Of a stretch of DNA of 64,000 bases, positions 22,660 to 33,448 are shown piece by piece. The DNA is from Schistosoma haematobium (taxonomy: Eukaryota > Platyhelminthes > Trematoda > Strigeidida > Schistosomatidae): the NCBI RefSeq assembly GCF_000699445.3, contig NC_067197.1, forward strand, positions 9,492,152 to 9,556,151, given 5' to 3'. Position 1 is the stretch's first letter, and each line of letters opens with the position of its first letter. The translations under genes were made by a program, and so were the position numbers. The notes under the pieces were generated by a model, which worked only from the letters and a program-made list of their open reading frames with translations, did not search any database and was not told where the DNA came from.

Positions 22660-23030
22660 AAAGAATCTCACTGATTGAAATCATGAGTCGATTGAAGCTA
22701 GACCACCATGGAGAATCTGGAAGCACTGGAGGGCCGTTTCATCCTAGTATGGGAACCTCAGCAGTGCGCACTCACGATCCCGCACCTCACGAGATTCGAA
22801 CTCAGGATCTATCAGTCTCGCACCAGGCGCTTAACCAACTAGACCACTGAGCCAGTCGGCGTCCAACGGTGTTAATGTCTAACTTCAACCAATCCACGAA
22901 GTTGCGCCACCGTACACCATTGTCTTCAGTGAGCTGATATCTCACAACAGACCTGGTTGAACTTCACTATTAACGATTTCTCATTAGAACTCCAGGATTA
23001 TCTCTTGAATTCAGTCACTAGTGAGTAGAT
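22660..23030 (-). repeat. Family A hammerhead SINE, near full length
   Basis: It has tail, hammerhead, tRNA-like part (A box GGTCTAGTTGGTTAAGCGCC, B box GTTCGAATC) and 5' head to AATTCAGTCACTAGTGAG, all on the minus strand. The ribozyme core reads CTGAGGT (A9 to T) and should be inactive. It is followed immediately by another copy at 23031. Confidence 0.84.
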
Positions 23031-23235
23031 GATTATTATCAGAAGGGGTTTGTGGAAATTTTAGAAATTTCACAGATTGAAATCATTAGTCGATTGAAGC
23101 TAGACCACCATGGAAATCCTGGAAGCACTGTACGGCCGTTTCGTCCCAGTAGGGGACTCCTCAGCAGTGCTCATCCACTACCCCATCCACGATTCAATCT
23201 GTGAAATTTCTAAAGTCTCCACAAACTCTTTCTGA
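23031..23235. repeat. Family A short palindromic copy with hammerhead
   Basis: Both ends carry the family tail in opposite senses (ATCAGAAGGGGTTTGTGGAA, then CTAAAGTCTCCACAAACTCT). The minus-strand hammerhead is kept between them, while the tRNA-like part is deleted. Confidence 0.8.
23125..23170 (-). ncRNA. Hammerhead ribozyme, family A, intact core and stems
   Basis: Stem I is a perfect GCACTG/CAGTGC. The core is CTGAGGA, stem II a perfect GTCCC/GGGAC, and GAAAC is present. Stem III is the self-complementary ACGGCCGT. The base at the cleavage position is A (GTA), allowed by the N-U-H rule but often slower than C. It is sense to the channel pre-mRNA in the intron after the AID exon. Confidence 0.75.
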
Positions 23236-24089
23236 CAAAAAAAGAATCAGCCTGAATAATATGCTTGATGAATTAAATATGCCTTTCGATAGCTTTTGTT
23301 GCAAACTTAATCCTTACAACATAAAAATTACCTTCCCACTACATAATTTAACTATGAGAATAGCTATCGAAATGGTTAATTGTTTCTATTAGTTGTGTAG
23401 TCTATTTGTTTCAAATAACTAATAGAAAATAGTATTTCGATTATTCTTTCGAATGAACAGTTTGTCATTTAATCAGAGTCCTGCAAATTATTAGGAGAAG
23501 TATATCTCCATTCCAGCAAATTATTTTGTAAGGAGACAAGGTGAATAACTTGACGATTGTTGATTTAACCTATGTATATATTATAAAACACACTTGATCA
23601 AAATATCATTCAAAAGTTACTAAAACGTTTACATTTTTATACTTAATTCAATACCAAATAATTGGAAAACATCAACAATATATTTGATCTTGTATGTATT
23701 GCATAACTTTTTTATATGGCTGATATTCACATTCTCCATGTAAAGTAAAATACCCCCAAGACCTTTTTATGTTTTTTACCAATCATATGTAGTAACAAAA
23801 GGTGATCAGCACAGAAATACTAATTATTGATGAAGATAAATCAAATGCTTCACAACTATTTTCATCCCAGAAATCAAGAGAACCTTAACTCATAATGTAT
23901 TGTAGTTGCCAAAGTGGGAAAAGGGGAATTATTATCCTAAGATTTTATTCAACGAAAAACTGTATAATTATCTCAGAAAGATATTGAAAATAACTATAGA
24001 AGGCGATTGTCCATTTAAAAATTTTCCATAGATTTCGTTTACTGTCATTTGTAATAAATATTGACAAACTCAACAGATCAATATATATT

Positions 24090-24330
24090 TTTTGATTGAG
24101 ACCACCATTGAAAACCTGGAAGCACTGGAAGATGGTCGCGCAATTTCGTGGATTGTTCGACGTTAGGCAATTACACAGTTGAATGCAAGCTCAGGGGCTT
24201 AGAGGCTAAGCACTCGGCAGGTCCTGGGTTCGATATCTCTAGGCGGGATCGAGAGTGCGCACTGCTGGCCATCGAGTGCTTCCAGATTTTCAATGGTTGT
24301 CTAGCTTAGGTTGACTAGTTAATTCAAATG
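24090..24330 (+). repeat. Family A SINE with deleted hammerhead
   Basis: A short inverted tail at the left is followed by GGTCGCGCAATTTCGTGGATTG, then AAGCTCAGGGGCTTAGAGGC (A-box region) and GGTCCTGGGTTCGATATCTC (B box). After GTGCGCACTGCTG the ribozyme middle is missing and the sequence resumes in GAGTGCTTCCAG. Confidence 0.75.
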
Positions 24331-24743
24331 TGAAAAAGATGCAATATCTTAAAAAAAAGATTCATAGAAAATTTGATAATACTCTGATTGATGTCATCTT
24401 TGTAAAAAAGTTATTAAGTTTTTTTAAAATTAGTCCTGGTCATTCAAAGTCTTCTGTACAATACAATGTGTAGAATTTCTTAAAAGATCCCACTACTTCA
24501 AGTAATCATCCTTAGTTCAGAAAGTTAACAGATAGTAAAATGATATAATGAACAGGACTTTTATTCAAAGTAAGCACAGATGATTTTATTTGTAATGACA
24601 GTGAAAGCTCAGTGAACAAAAAAACTATGAAGAACAGGAAACTTATTAATGTCAATAAATAGGGAATTAATACATTCAATTACTATTATAAATGACTTCC
24701 AGTTGGAACTTATAGCTAAATGTTTAAACATTGAATTTAGTTT

Positions 24744-25099
24744 TGTTGAGTCGGCTTCCGAGAACTACAACGGAGCCTCCAGAGGACCTAAAGGAGCCGA
24801 AGAGTTTTAGTCAATCATAGCATGAGGGAGCTTTCTGGAATATTAACGTGGTATGCTACTATTGGTCAGTAGCATAATATGTCTCTTAGCGGATTGGCCA
24901 AAATATAATGTTAATTTGACAAATGCTAATGATCTATAAATACCCGTTTTTCTGTACAAAAACGAACCTTTGGAGTAAAGCGCTTCACGCTTAATTTGCG
25001 CCTTTTCTCTTGTGTCCAGGTCGTTGCGTAGTTCTAGCTTGAAAGTTACCAGAATAGCTTAGGAACTGAATAAAGAGTTCAAATTAGCAAGACTTATCA
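24744..25099 (+). mobile_element. Solo LTR with 5-bp target duplication
   Basis: The element starts TGTTGAGTCGG and ends GACTTATCA (TG...CA). AGTTT occurs on both sides (24739-24743 and 25100-25104). Inside are a TATA box (CTATAAATACCCG, about 24935) and a polyadenylation signal (GAATAAAGAG, about 25068) in the right order for an LTR promoter firing on the plus strand, antisense to the channel gene. No internal retroviral-type genes remain, which fits LTR-LTR recombination. The class (Gypsy or BEL) is not decided. Confidence 0.85.
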
Positions 25100-25255
25100 A
25101 GTTTCCATTTACAATTAATAAACGATAAATTTTTTTTCATAGGGTCATCAGTTATAAAAATTTTATAGGCAATTTTATTCCTTTCGAATATTTTCTTATG
25201 TTATCAACATACATAATTGAATACTGTGTGAAAGAAAAAAAAACACAATACTTAC

Positions 25256-25371
25256 CAGCTTTTTGAATCCAATCCATATATCCACTAAATTCTTTTTCAG
25301 TTTGTTGTTGCCGACGTAATTTTAAAAATGCACGACGTTTTTCTACACGTTCTCTTTCTTTGGCAAATTCA
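25256..25371 (-). CDS. Cav2: Cav2 exon: alpha-interaction domain (AID)
   Basis: The exon encodes [20 protein letters not shown], then [18 protein letters not shown]. The latter is the AID that binds the cytoplasmic Cav-beta subunit (consensus Q-Q-x-E-x-x-L-x-G-Y-x-x-W-I-x-x-x-E). Here the Leu is Phe, and the final Glu comes from the next exon. The overlapping G-protein beta-gamma motif, Q-x-x-E-R in vertebrate Cav2, reads Q-T-E-K. Length is 116 nt and phases agree. The stretch E-R-E-R-V-E-K-R-R is a strong Cav2 marker. Donor GTAAGT, acceptor CTATAG. Confidence 0.95.
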
Positions 25372-25465
25372 CTATAGAGATTTTATAAATGTTCAAATAT
25401 AAAGAAACGGAATGTTTTATTATTATCATTATTATTATTATTAGCAGTAGTATTATTATTATTAG

Positions 25466-25862
25466 TTCAAAATAGGACGAAACTCGCGTCCTGGATTCCA
25501 CTGCTAGCCACTATCCATTATTGCTTACAAAAAGCTTGTGAATTAAGGCAATATCGAGACATTCGCACAGTAAGCACATATGCCGATAACAGACTGATCG
25601 ATTGCAGTCTTAAACCTCAATGGAAAGATACAAGCCAAATAATACCACGTGAATTTAAATTCACCCCATTGGACAAGCAAGTGGCTATCATGACTCAGTA
25701 GCTGAGTGGATAACGCGATGGCGTTTGAAGCGAATGTTACTGGGTTCGAGTCCCAGAGTGAACGTCAACTCTGAGATGCAGGCACATCCAGCTGACGGGT
25801 CCCAAGTAGGACGAAACACACGTCCTGGATTCCACTGCTAACCACTATCCATCATTGCTTAT
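25466..25862 (+). repeat. Sm-alpha-like (family B) tandem unit, 1.2 copies
   Basis: It begins inside a hammerhead (AAAATAGGACGAAACTCGCG), passes through the tail (GAATTAAGGCAATATCGAGA), a tRNA-like part (CAGTAGCTGAGTGGATAACG, B box GGGTTCGAGTCCC) and a second hammerhead, ending CACTATCCATCATTGCTTA. The distance between the two ribozymes is about 335 bp, matching the satellite-like unit known for Sm-alpha. Confidence 0.88.
25786..25830 (+). ncRNA. Hammerhead ribozyme, family B, A9 mutated
   Basis: Stem I ATCCAG/CTGGAT and stem II GTCC/GGAC are perfect, GAAAC and GTC are present. The core reads CTGACGG instead of CTGACGA, a change at the conserved A9 that should greatly reduce cleavage. Confidence 0.75.
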
Positions 25863-26164
25863 ATTATTAAAGTAATTAGTTCAAGTTATTTTATCAGATA
25901 ATCACTAATTACATCTTTTCATTACAGATAATTATGAAATGTAAATAACTGTCTTTTTTATTTTAAGTGTAATACCTTTTAATTAAGTATACTTGAACTT
26001 TAAACTAATGAAATAATGCTGTTGTATCTAAATTAACTTCAAAAGTAACAAAAATCTCAAGTACTTAGTTCGAAACAAAACTTTTAAGCAAAGAACTTGG
26101 TTCAAATCGTTAACCAGAGTTTAGTACATTTTGAATTAACAATTAGATAAATTTCACATTTTTG

Positions 26165-26310
26165 AGCTAAGTGAATACCAGGAAGCAATGACTAGATGTT
26201 ATGTTTTAATATGCAACTTCTCGGCAGTGCTCATCTACAACATAATCAGGAATCGAATCTAGGACCTACTGGTCTCGCTTCTAATGTTTAATCTTTATAC
26301 ATATGAGTTG
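26165..26310 (-). repeat. Family A SINE, degenerate
   Basis: ATACCAGGAAGCAATGACTA and TCGGCAGTGCTCATCTACAA mark the hammerhead flanks on the minus strand, and GAATCGAATCTAGGACCTAC marks the B box. The ribozyme core is eroded. Confidence 0.6.
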
Positions 26311-26678
26311 GAAACCAAAGGTCATATTTCTAGCTTCAGTCAATTAAAGTAAGTACAATCCCAGGAATAGTGGGATCTTAATAATAAACTAGGTTAAAAT
26401 AAACAAATTAAAGCAAACAATAAAGTTTATATATACATTTCTATGTAAATATAAATCAGATTATTTTATAATTTAGACTATAAGTTATAGATAGGCAGCT
26501 AAATAGTAAGCTGAAAATGTTAACCAATCGGATTTCGCTCAATGAGACATTAAAGTGATAATCATTTTATAATACGATTTCCATTACTGTTGCTGCCACT
26601 TCCCTTAAATATATAACCTAAAATGCATTAATGATTAAAACAAAATGATTGAACCGAATTAAAACAACTCAAACTTAC

Positions 26679-26782
26679 CCACTTAGAACACCAAGTACTA
26701 GATTTAACATAAAAAATGATCCGAGTATTATAAGTGGAACAAAATATAGATAATTGAAACGATCACCAAATGCATCATTTGT
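26679..26782 (-). CDS. Cav2: Cav2 exon: domain I S6
   Basis: The exon begins in phase 0 with [20 protein letters not shown] and ends [15 protein letters not shown]. This is the end of the pore loop plus the S6 gate helix of domain I, nearly identical to the S6 of animal Cav2 ([22 protein letters not shown]). Length is 104 nt. It ends with GG, completed to glycine by the first T of the AID exon. Donor GTAAGT. Confidence 0.95.
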
Positions 26783-29527
26783 CTAATAAAGAAAAAAAGA
26801 AGTAAGCCATGAAATAAAGAGAAAAAAAGAAAAGAGAAATAGAAATCACTATGCATTTAAGTTCTCGTTGTATTGATCATTTTTAAAATGTAGATTTTTT
26901 TTCTCTAATCTATTTCTATGTGTACAATTGTAGTTAATGGGATTTGTAAGTTGAATGATTGACAGATATGGAAAAGAAAACACTGTCAATGAACATTTTG
27001 TTTTGTAAGTGTGAACTAATTTAAAACAGTTATGTTTGTATTCACTTGAAGAGTAATTGTAAATTTGTCTAATAATTGAGTGTTTCATAAGTTAACCTTG
27101 TATCATGAAGTGACTAGTGTTAATGACCTAGTGTAAAATTTATCACTGTTTCACTAAGTTTATGACACGACCACAGATCCTAGGAAATATGCTCTTAAAA
27201 TTGTAAAACGTGACAGACCGTTGTATTGTAACTTCATCGTCAAATTCAAATAGTGACACATATCTAACTGAACCTAGAACCATATAATCTGACTGCAAGC
27301 AAAACACTCTTTATCTACTTGGTTTAAATCCAACGAGCATTTTTATTAATTCGATCAGGTCAAAATGGTTAATTAGTGTACCAATAATTTAGGATAATGA
27401 TACCTCTGCAATACAGATCGATTGAGCTTGACTCAAATTTATCAGTACAATCATTTTGTGTCCTCCTGACCTGTGTTCGATCTTCTGTAATGTCAAGACT
27501 GCATACTGTTAACAAATCTTATAATAAAATAAACGGATATCCAGCGTTCCTTGATTTTAATTTTTAAATCAATATGTCACGTAACTGAACTTTGTATATC
27601 ATCAACCTGACAATCAAGAACACAATGTGAATTTCGACGCAGCTACAGACTAGTTTCAGCAGATTACAATAAAATTATTACATATGATGGGTAAAATTTG
27701 TCGCTTTATATGCTTCATACACTTGTGTGTTTATTCGATGGTTCAACGAAAGTTATTATGATTATTGTCATCTGGTAAAATAAAATGGTTAACCAATAAG
27801 TGTTCATTTAACTAAAACCTAACGTGATGGCTCTAGCTGATGTTATTTTGGTTTGATAACTACTGTTAAATAGTACAAATCTTTACAAATCCAAGTAAGT
27901 AAAAATACTGGTCTACAGTTTATTAAGTGTATAGTTACTCCTGGTTAACTCATAACCATAAAAATCTGAACTAGTACGTTACTTTGTTCCTGCAATTATT
28001 AATAAGGGGTATGGATATACCCTGATAGAAAGATATTACAGTTATATTGTAAAACATTATGTTTAAGTAATTACTGAAAGTGAGTGTAAGTCGATTAAGA
28101 TTTATGTACATGAAATCAACTATGAACAGATATTTCTACTACTAACAATTTCGATAAATTCTAGCTGCATGTCAAACCGTACTCACTTTCATCAAATATA
28201 TCCATTCATTCGACCATGAATAATATGAAATACATAGGTAGAATACTCTCGTGAATGCTTATCAAATATAATGCCACGTTGTAAAGAATGTGTTGTATGA
28301 AGTTATCTGTCATGTGAACCAATTAATTCAAGCTTAATAGAATACATCTCACTTTCTCATACTTAAAGACTATCAGTCGATACAATCAGAAGGTATAGGT
28401 ATCTCATTCAATCCGAATTAACAACTGTTAAGATGAATGGAGAGGTTATGTAAGTGTTTCTCAGCGTTCATTGTGTGAGGAGTATTAAGCATTCTCTGGT
28501 AATTTTTTTTTTGACAAGTGGTTAAGTACTGAACATAGAGACGTTACGTTCACTGGTGATTTTAATTAAAACTTCAGCATTTGCTTTTATTTGTTTGTTT
28601 TTTATATCTGGCATACTGGAATGAGCAATAGTGACGTGATCATAACAGATAAATGTGAATAACTGAATGATGTGAACAATGAAACAAAGAAGCTATGACA
28701 AACAACGGAAGCTATTTTTGGGGTTGTTATTTCATTTAATTCAAATCTTGTGAAATACTAACATTTATTTTTTCCCTAGTTTATTATTACAAACCATAAG
28801 CTTTCGTTTGATGTATGGTTCACTGCCATACCCTTTTCTGTTCCAATGTCATTGTAATTTAAACGTAACCTTTGATACTTTGTTTTTCTACCGTAATCCC
28901 CAGTTTTTGACATGATTGTATTTTTCTAATTGTTTGTGCGTTGTGGTCGTGTTAGTCATTTATTTATTCATAGGACTTTTGCGCTAATCTGAATCGGAGT
29001 GTAATCAGAATCGGGAATAAATCAAGTAGTGATGCAGTTGACTCGTCTTTCCTGTCTCGCTTGTCAACCAGTCAGCTGGTAGAATGCTTTTCATCTCTCT
29101 TACAAGGCAGTTAGTATCATTTCGAACTCAAGCGATTCTAGCCTCAAGTTTGAACTAGTCAAGGCCTTAATCTAGACTGAGACAAGTTATCTTCTGTATA
29201 TTAGTAGGTATACAGATCAAAGACGTAACACTGAAGGTGCTTAAAATGAAATTTTCAGTGTAAGTGACATTCTTGCATTCAATACTCACTGATTGGACGA
29301 AAAAATGTTCAAAAATGTTAGATATTGGACTTTTATTGGACAATGAAAAACAGATGTATAACTTTGCACCAAAATGAAAGCATATTAAAAGTTATAACAA
29401 AACTCCTGTCTAAAAAACCCATTAAATCACTGGATCTACCTGTACTTATAAATATGAAATTGTCCAAAAGAAGTAAAAATTACTCTTTATGTTTTAATCC
29501 ATCAAAAAATAACCGATCATTACTTAC
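26783..29527 (-). other. Cav2: Cav2 intron between pore-loop and IS6 exons
   Basis: About 2.7 kb with no repeat of the families seen elsewhere and no exon recognised. It is the largest repeat-poor intron in the window. Open frames at 26849-27088 and 29325-29570 have no recognisable product; the latter overlaps the antisense of the pore exon. Confidence 0.75.
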
Positions 29528-29778
29528 TGAATACATTATTTCCGTCCAACCTTCCATAGTGATACACTGAAATACAGTAAGCATAGCGTAACCAATATTA
29601 TCAAAACTAGTTATGCCATAATTTGGTCCTTCCCAATAACCTTTACATATATAATTTGGTGGGCATACAAATGCTCCATGCGGTAAAGAACCTGAACTAG
29701 TTGCTGAACCGTTTGAAAGACTGCATGGTGCTAATGTTGGTCGATTTGGTAAAGAAATTGGTAAGTAGTCTGGATTAT
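29528..29778 (-). CDS. Cav2: Cav2 exon: domain I turret and pore loop
   Basis: At 251 nt this is the largest exon seen. The first two thirds encode an extracellular turret rich in Pro and Ser with four cysteines and an N-G-S glycosylation sequon (residues about 24-26 of the exon). It continues [20 protein letters not shown] and then the pore helix and filter [17 protein letters not shown]. The glutamate of T-M-E-G-W is the domain I member of the EEEE calcium-selectivity ring. The turret is longer than in vertebrate Cav2 as far as I can align it by eye. Donor GTAAGT, acceptor TTTTAG. Confidence 0.95.
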
Positions 29779-29989
29779 CTAAAATATTACAATGGTACAG
29801 TTTATATAAGAAGTGAGAATAAATCTATGTTCCTCTGAAGTGTTAATCATCATAAAAAACTCATATATTTCGTTGATAATTAATCTTATTAGATTATTAA
29901 AAGATATTGGAATAAATAAACTTTTCATTATTATGTTGATTGAGTAGTATATTTCAACTGTGTCAGGATTACAAGAGAAATTGTTTACC

Positions 29990-30185
29990 AGATTATCATC
30001 AGAAAGGGTTTTGTGAAGATTTTAGTAATTTCTGTAGTTGAGATCACGAGTCAGTTGAAGCTAGACCACCATGGAGAAACTGGAAGCACTGGACGGCTGT
30101 TTTGTCCTAGTATGGGACTCCTCAGCAGCGCACACCCACGATTCGAACCCAGGACCTACCAGTCTCGCGCGTAAGCGCTTACCAG
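29990..30185 (-). repeat. Family A SINE, 5' truncated
   Basis: It has the tail (ATCAGAAAGGGTTTTGTGAA), a hammerhead and part of the tRNA-like region. The ribozyme keeps CTGAGGA, but GAAA is changed to AAAA (G12 to A), so it should be inactive. Confidence 0.78.
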
Positions 30186-30494
30186 ATTATTGTCATCCAA
30201 TATCATGAATCAATTAAACTGAAAACATAGACTATTCGACTCCAATGAGATAGTTTAAAGTTATTACTTCTAGACATGAATTGAAAGTTTCAAATTAATC
30301 CTAGTATTTGAACTTCAATTTACAAAACAGAACAGTCCTAAAATTGGATGAAACAATTATTGATTGTTTCTTAGTTTCTAATAATTAACCAGATGCTCTT
30401 TATCACTTATGGAAATCAACTTTCAAATGAATAATCATTAACAAATCCCTAACATGAAATTTTCTGTTTAGTTCTCTAAAACTATTATCATATT

Positions 30495-30650
30495 TAAATG
30501 AATGGGTTCGAATCTCGCGAGGCAAGATCGTGGATGGTCATTGCTGAGGAGTCCCACAATAGGACGAAACTGCCGTCCAGTGCTTTCAGGTTTGCTATGG
30601 TGGTCTAACTTAAATTGACTCGTGATCTCAACTATTGAAAAACATAAATT
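30495..30650 (+). repeat. Family A SINE, 5' truncated, plus strand
   Basis: It starts in the B box (ATGGGTTCGAATCTCGCGAG) and runs through the hammerhead to the tail (AATTGACTCGTGATCTCAAC). It ends without the TCTCCACAAAACC terminus. Confidence 0.78.
30539..30582 (+). ncRNA. Hammerhead ribozyme, family A, core intact
   Basis: Stem I is CATTG/CAGTG with one T-G wobble, then CTGAGGA, stem II GTCC/GGAC, GAAAC and GTC. Stem III (ACTGCCGT) is shorter than usual by one mismatch. It is antisense to the channel gene. Confidence 0.68.
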
Positions 30651-32157
30651 ACTTAAAATCCTTGTAGTGAAAGAAATAGAATATATGTTAAATGAGAACA
30701 AACAGAAATGATCTAACGGTATACTAATAAGTTATGTACTATAATATGCTATTTTAAGAAAACATTATGCAAAGAAATTTCACGTAATTTAAAATATGCA
30801 TTTAATGAGAGTCAGCCTATATAAAATCAATGTTGATCAAGTACTACCAATCAGATGTATACATGTATCACTATTGCATGTTTACTACAAATACTACATA
30901 CATTTCATTATAATTCTTCGTTAAATCATGTTATATCGGTAACATAAAGTAACGGCATTCTGAATGCACCGGCAAGTATTATACTGAATAGAGTTAAAAA
31001 GGAAGATTCACAACAATCAACCATTTTATATTGAGACAATATTATCATTTTTCGTAACGACGTCCTGATAGAAATTTCTTTTAAATCATCTACATGGTTA
31101 AATAATAGTGTACAAATGGATTACAAGTCAAAAATACTCATGTACTTCAAAGGCTTTAACTTTTTAGAGGTTCATGACTGAACTATACATCCAAAACCAG
31201 TCCTTATAATGCTTCATCTCACTATGGAGCTGACGTTTCTTTAAATTTCACATACTCGGTAACTAATTGGTAATAAGATTTTTAAACGTTTCATACATGA
31301 TAATCATGTTTTATAATCACTCCCATGCTTTTATCATCATTTTCATACATTTAAAGTAATGATTAATCTCTAATACTTCTGCTTAAATTTTCAATTATTA
31401 TGCGATAATTTTTAAAGTAAGCATACTCAAACAATGATAGGACAAGAATCAACAACGACCAATCAAAATCAAGGTCGACAAAATGAGTTGTTGATTGTAC
31501 ACTTGAAAATTTGAATAGATCATTTCTATCTAAAGTTTGTATTGATGATATTATCCTAGAAAGACAATAAATGTTTCACAGTTAAACCATTAAGTTTAGA
31601 GAACTCAACTCCAACAGAAAATTATGTAACCTACTTACATTATAACAGATCTTTTTTCATTTTGTATCCTCTAGTCTTTAGCATTGATCAGATCCTTCAA
31701 TCTAGATTTCCTACACAAATTTTTGTTATAAGTTTAGTGACTTGATATTTTTAATGCAGTGTGTCTAATGATCTAGTCCCTTAACACTGATAAAATTTTA
31801 TTCACAATTAGAATAAGTGACTTATATGGAAGTTAATTGGATGACTTAAATCATAATGACATACAATTCATGACGCTCTTATAGAATTCTTCAAGATATA
31901 TACTGATTACGAGATGCAATCGAAACACACTATTAGTCATTGTATATGAATTATCATTACAAAGTGGTTATTCTACAAATCGGTTATTTTTGTAATCAAA
32001 ACATCCTGTTCTCGTCTTACTAATCTGAGCAAAACCTTTACATAAATCTCTCTTTCCTAAGACGTGATGAAACTCATTGGAAAGTAAAAGAAAAAAGAAG
32101 GAAAAAACAACAAAATTTACAGTTCATATAATCATTAACAGTAAAAAAAACAAAGTA

Positions 32158-32285
32158 TGTCTACAGTTGAAGTCACAAATCTATCTAAGCTAGACTACTT
32201 TTGAAAATCTAGATGGACTGGACAGTCGTTTCATCTCGTGATTTCAACTGTGAAAATACTACAATCTCAACAAATCCATATATTG
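32158..32285. repeat. Family A palindromic fragment
   Basis: CTACAGTTGAAGTCACAAAT at the left is mirrored by GTGATTTCAACTGTGAAAAT at the right, with a remnant of the ribozyme 3' side (GGACAGTCGTTTCATC) between. Confidence 0.68.
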
Positions 32286-32504
32286 ATAATAATAAGAAAA
32301 TTATGCCTCAGTAATATGAAAATGACGCTTTTTCAACACACTAAAAATGTGTCCTTAAATGACCCATGGTAATAGTAGTTGAAAAATATGTTTTATTCTT
32401 AATATGGAGTATAGATTGTATTAGCACGAAATGAATTATTATTATTACTATTACTATTAATAATATTATTACTATTCTTTAAAGTCGTACACTATAGACA
32501 AAAA

Positions 32505-32710
32505 ATAATATCAGAAGGGGTTTTGTGGAGATTTTAGTAATTTCGGTGATTGAAATCATGAGTCAATTGAAGCTAGACCGCCATGGAAAACCCGGAAACG
32601 TTGGACTGCTGTTTCGTCCTAATATGGAACTCCTCAGCAGTGCGCATCCACGATCCCGCCTCGCGAGATTCGAATCCAGGACCTATCACTCTCACACGTG
32701 AATGCTCAGC
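32505..32710 (-). repeat. Family A SINE, 5' truncated
   Basis: It shows a clean tail terminus (ATCAGAAGGGGTTTTGTGGA), a hammerhead with intact CTGAGGA and GAAA, then the B box (GGATTCGAATCTCGCG on the minus strand). Stem I is broken (GCACTG against CAACGT), so cleavage is doubtful. Confidence 0.78.
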
Positions 32711-32787
32711 CTCTAGTTAAAAAGTATGTTTTATTCTTAATATGGAGTATAGATTACACTACCACGAAACGAGTTATGATTATCACT

Positions 32788-33188
32788 TGTTGTGGATGCG
32801 GAGGAATAGACCAATAATTATCATGTTAAGTCCAATGGTGTCCTTGGACTTTAGATGGACATTTCCTATTGGTCGATACCTGTTCACTTGTTGAATATTG
32901 TACAAAATGTTGTTTTCTATTTTATGGTACGATGTGGTATGCTTGGTTAGTATATAAATAGAGTATGTTCGAAATATAATGATTCATATCTCAGAGGTTG
33001 TGACTTGTGTTCTGGACTCAACTGACTGGGCTAGACAGGGAAGCGCAAACCAATCGAGACTCTAGGCCGTTCGTACGTGTTTACGTGTCACTGTAATCGA
33101 TCAATAAATACGCTGTTCTCTAATCTCTTCAGTCAAGGACACAACAATTAGCACAGGGTAAAAAACGACCCAACTTAAAGTCATAACA
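32788..33188 (+). mobile_element. Solo LTR with 5-bp target duplication
   Basis: The ends are TGTTGTGG and GTCATAACA (TG...CA). TCACT is present on both sides (32783-32787 and 33189-33193). Inside are TATATAAATAGAG (about 32953) and CAATAAATACGCTG (about 33102), an ordered TATA box and polyadenylation signal for plus-strand transcription. It has no internal genes. It is related to 36095-36560 and 8905-9082. Confidence 0.86.
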
Positions 33189-33366
33189 TCACTATTGATA
33201 TTATTATTATTCTTTAAAGTCGTACATTATAGACTAAAAAAAGGTTTTACCATATGTATAGACATTCCTTCTACCCTAATACAAATTGTTCAACGTACTC
33301 TTATATGATGCGATTGTAACTTTTAAATTATTTGTTAATAATACAATCTATAATGTATTCATTTTT

Positions 33367-33448
33367 GATGAAGTTTTATTCCTTGAGCTCAGAGAACGAA
33401 ACTCTGTCAAAATCATCCACATGAACTACAAATCTTCTCCACCATCTC
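33367..33448. repeat. Foldback family element, minimal copy
   Basis: It begins GATGAAGTTTTATTCCTTGA and ends ATCTTCTCCACCATCTC, the complement of the family's usual start. The 12-bp GTATTCATTTTT occurs exactly on both sides (33355-33366 and 33449-33460), so this is a complete insertion of about 80 bp. Confidence 0.78.

Larger units (their letters stand above)
20111..25255 (-). other. Cav2: Cav2 intron after the AID exon
   Basis: This intron of about 5.1 kb holds a foldback element (20898-21210), a palindrome (21290-21420), a Penelope fragment (21895-22290), family A SINEs (22660-23235 and 24090-24330) and a solo LTR (24744-25099). The stretch 23240-24085 has no recognised feature. Confidence 0.8.
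25372..26678 (-). other. Cav2: Cav2 intron between IS6 and AID exons
   Basis: It holds an (ATT)n run (25425-25465), a tandem family B unit (25466-25862) and a degenerate family A SINE (26165-26310). The rest is AT-rich with nothing recognised. Confidence 0.8.

Noticed and set aside
22780..22860. tRNA-like sequence with A and B boxes as a tRNA gene
   Set aside because: The same sequence recurs many times with SINE head, hammerhead and tail attached, and no proper acceptor stem is seen. It is the tRNA-derived part of the SINE.
29325..29570. 81-codon plus-strand frame
   Set aside because: No recognisable product and it overlaps the antisense of the pore exon.
31440..31500. Short inverted repeat AATCAACAAC...GTTGTTGATT
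   Set aside because: Ten-base arms in AT-rich DNA are expected by chance and it matches no other repeat here.
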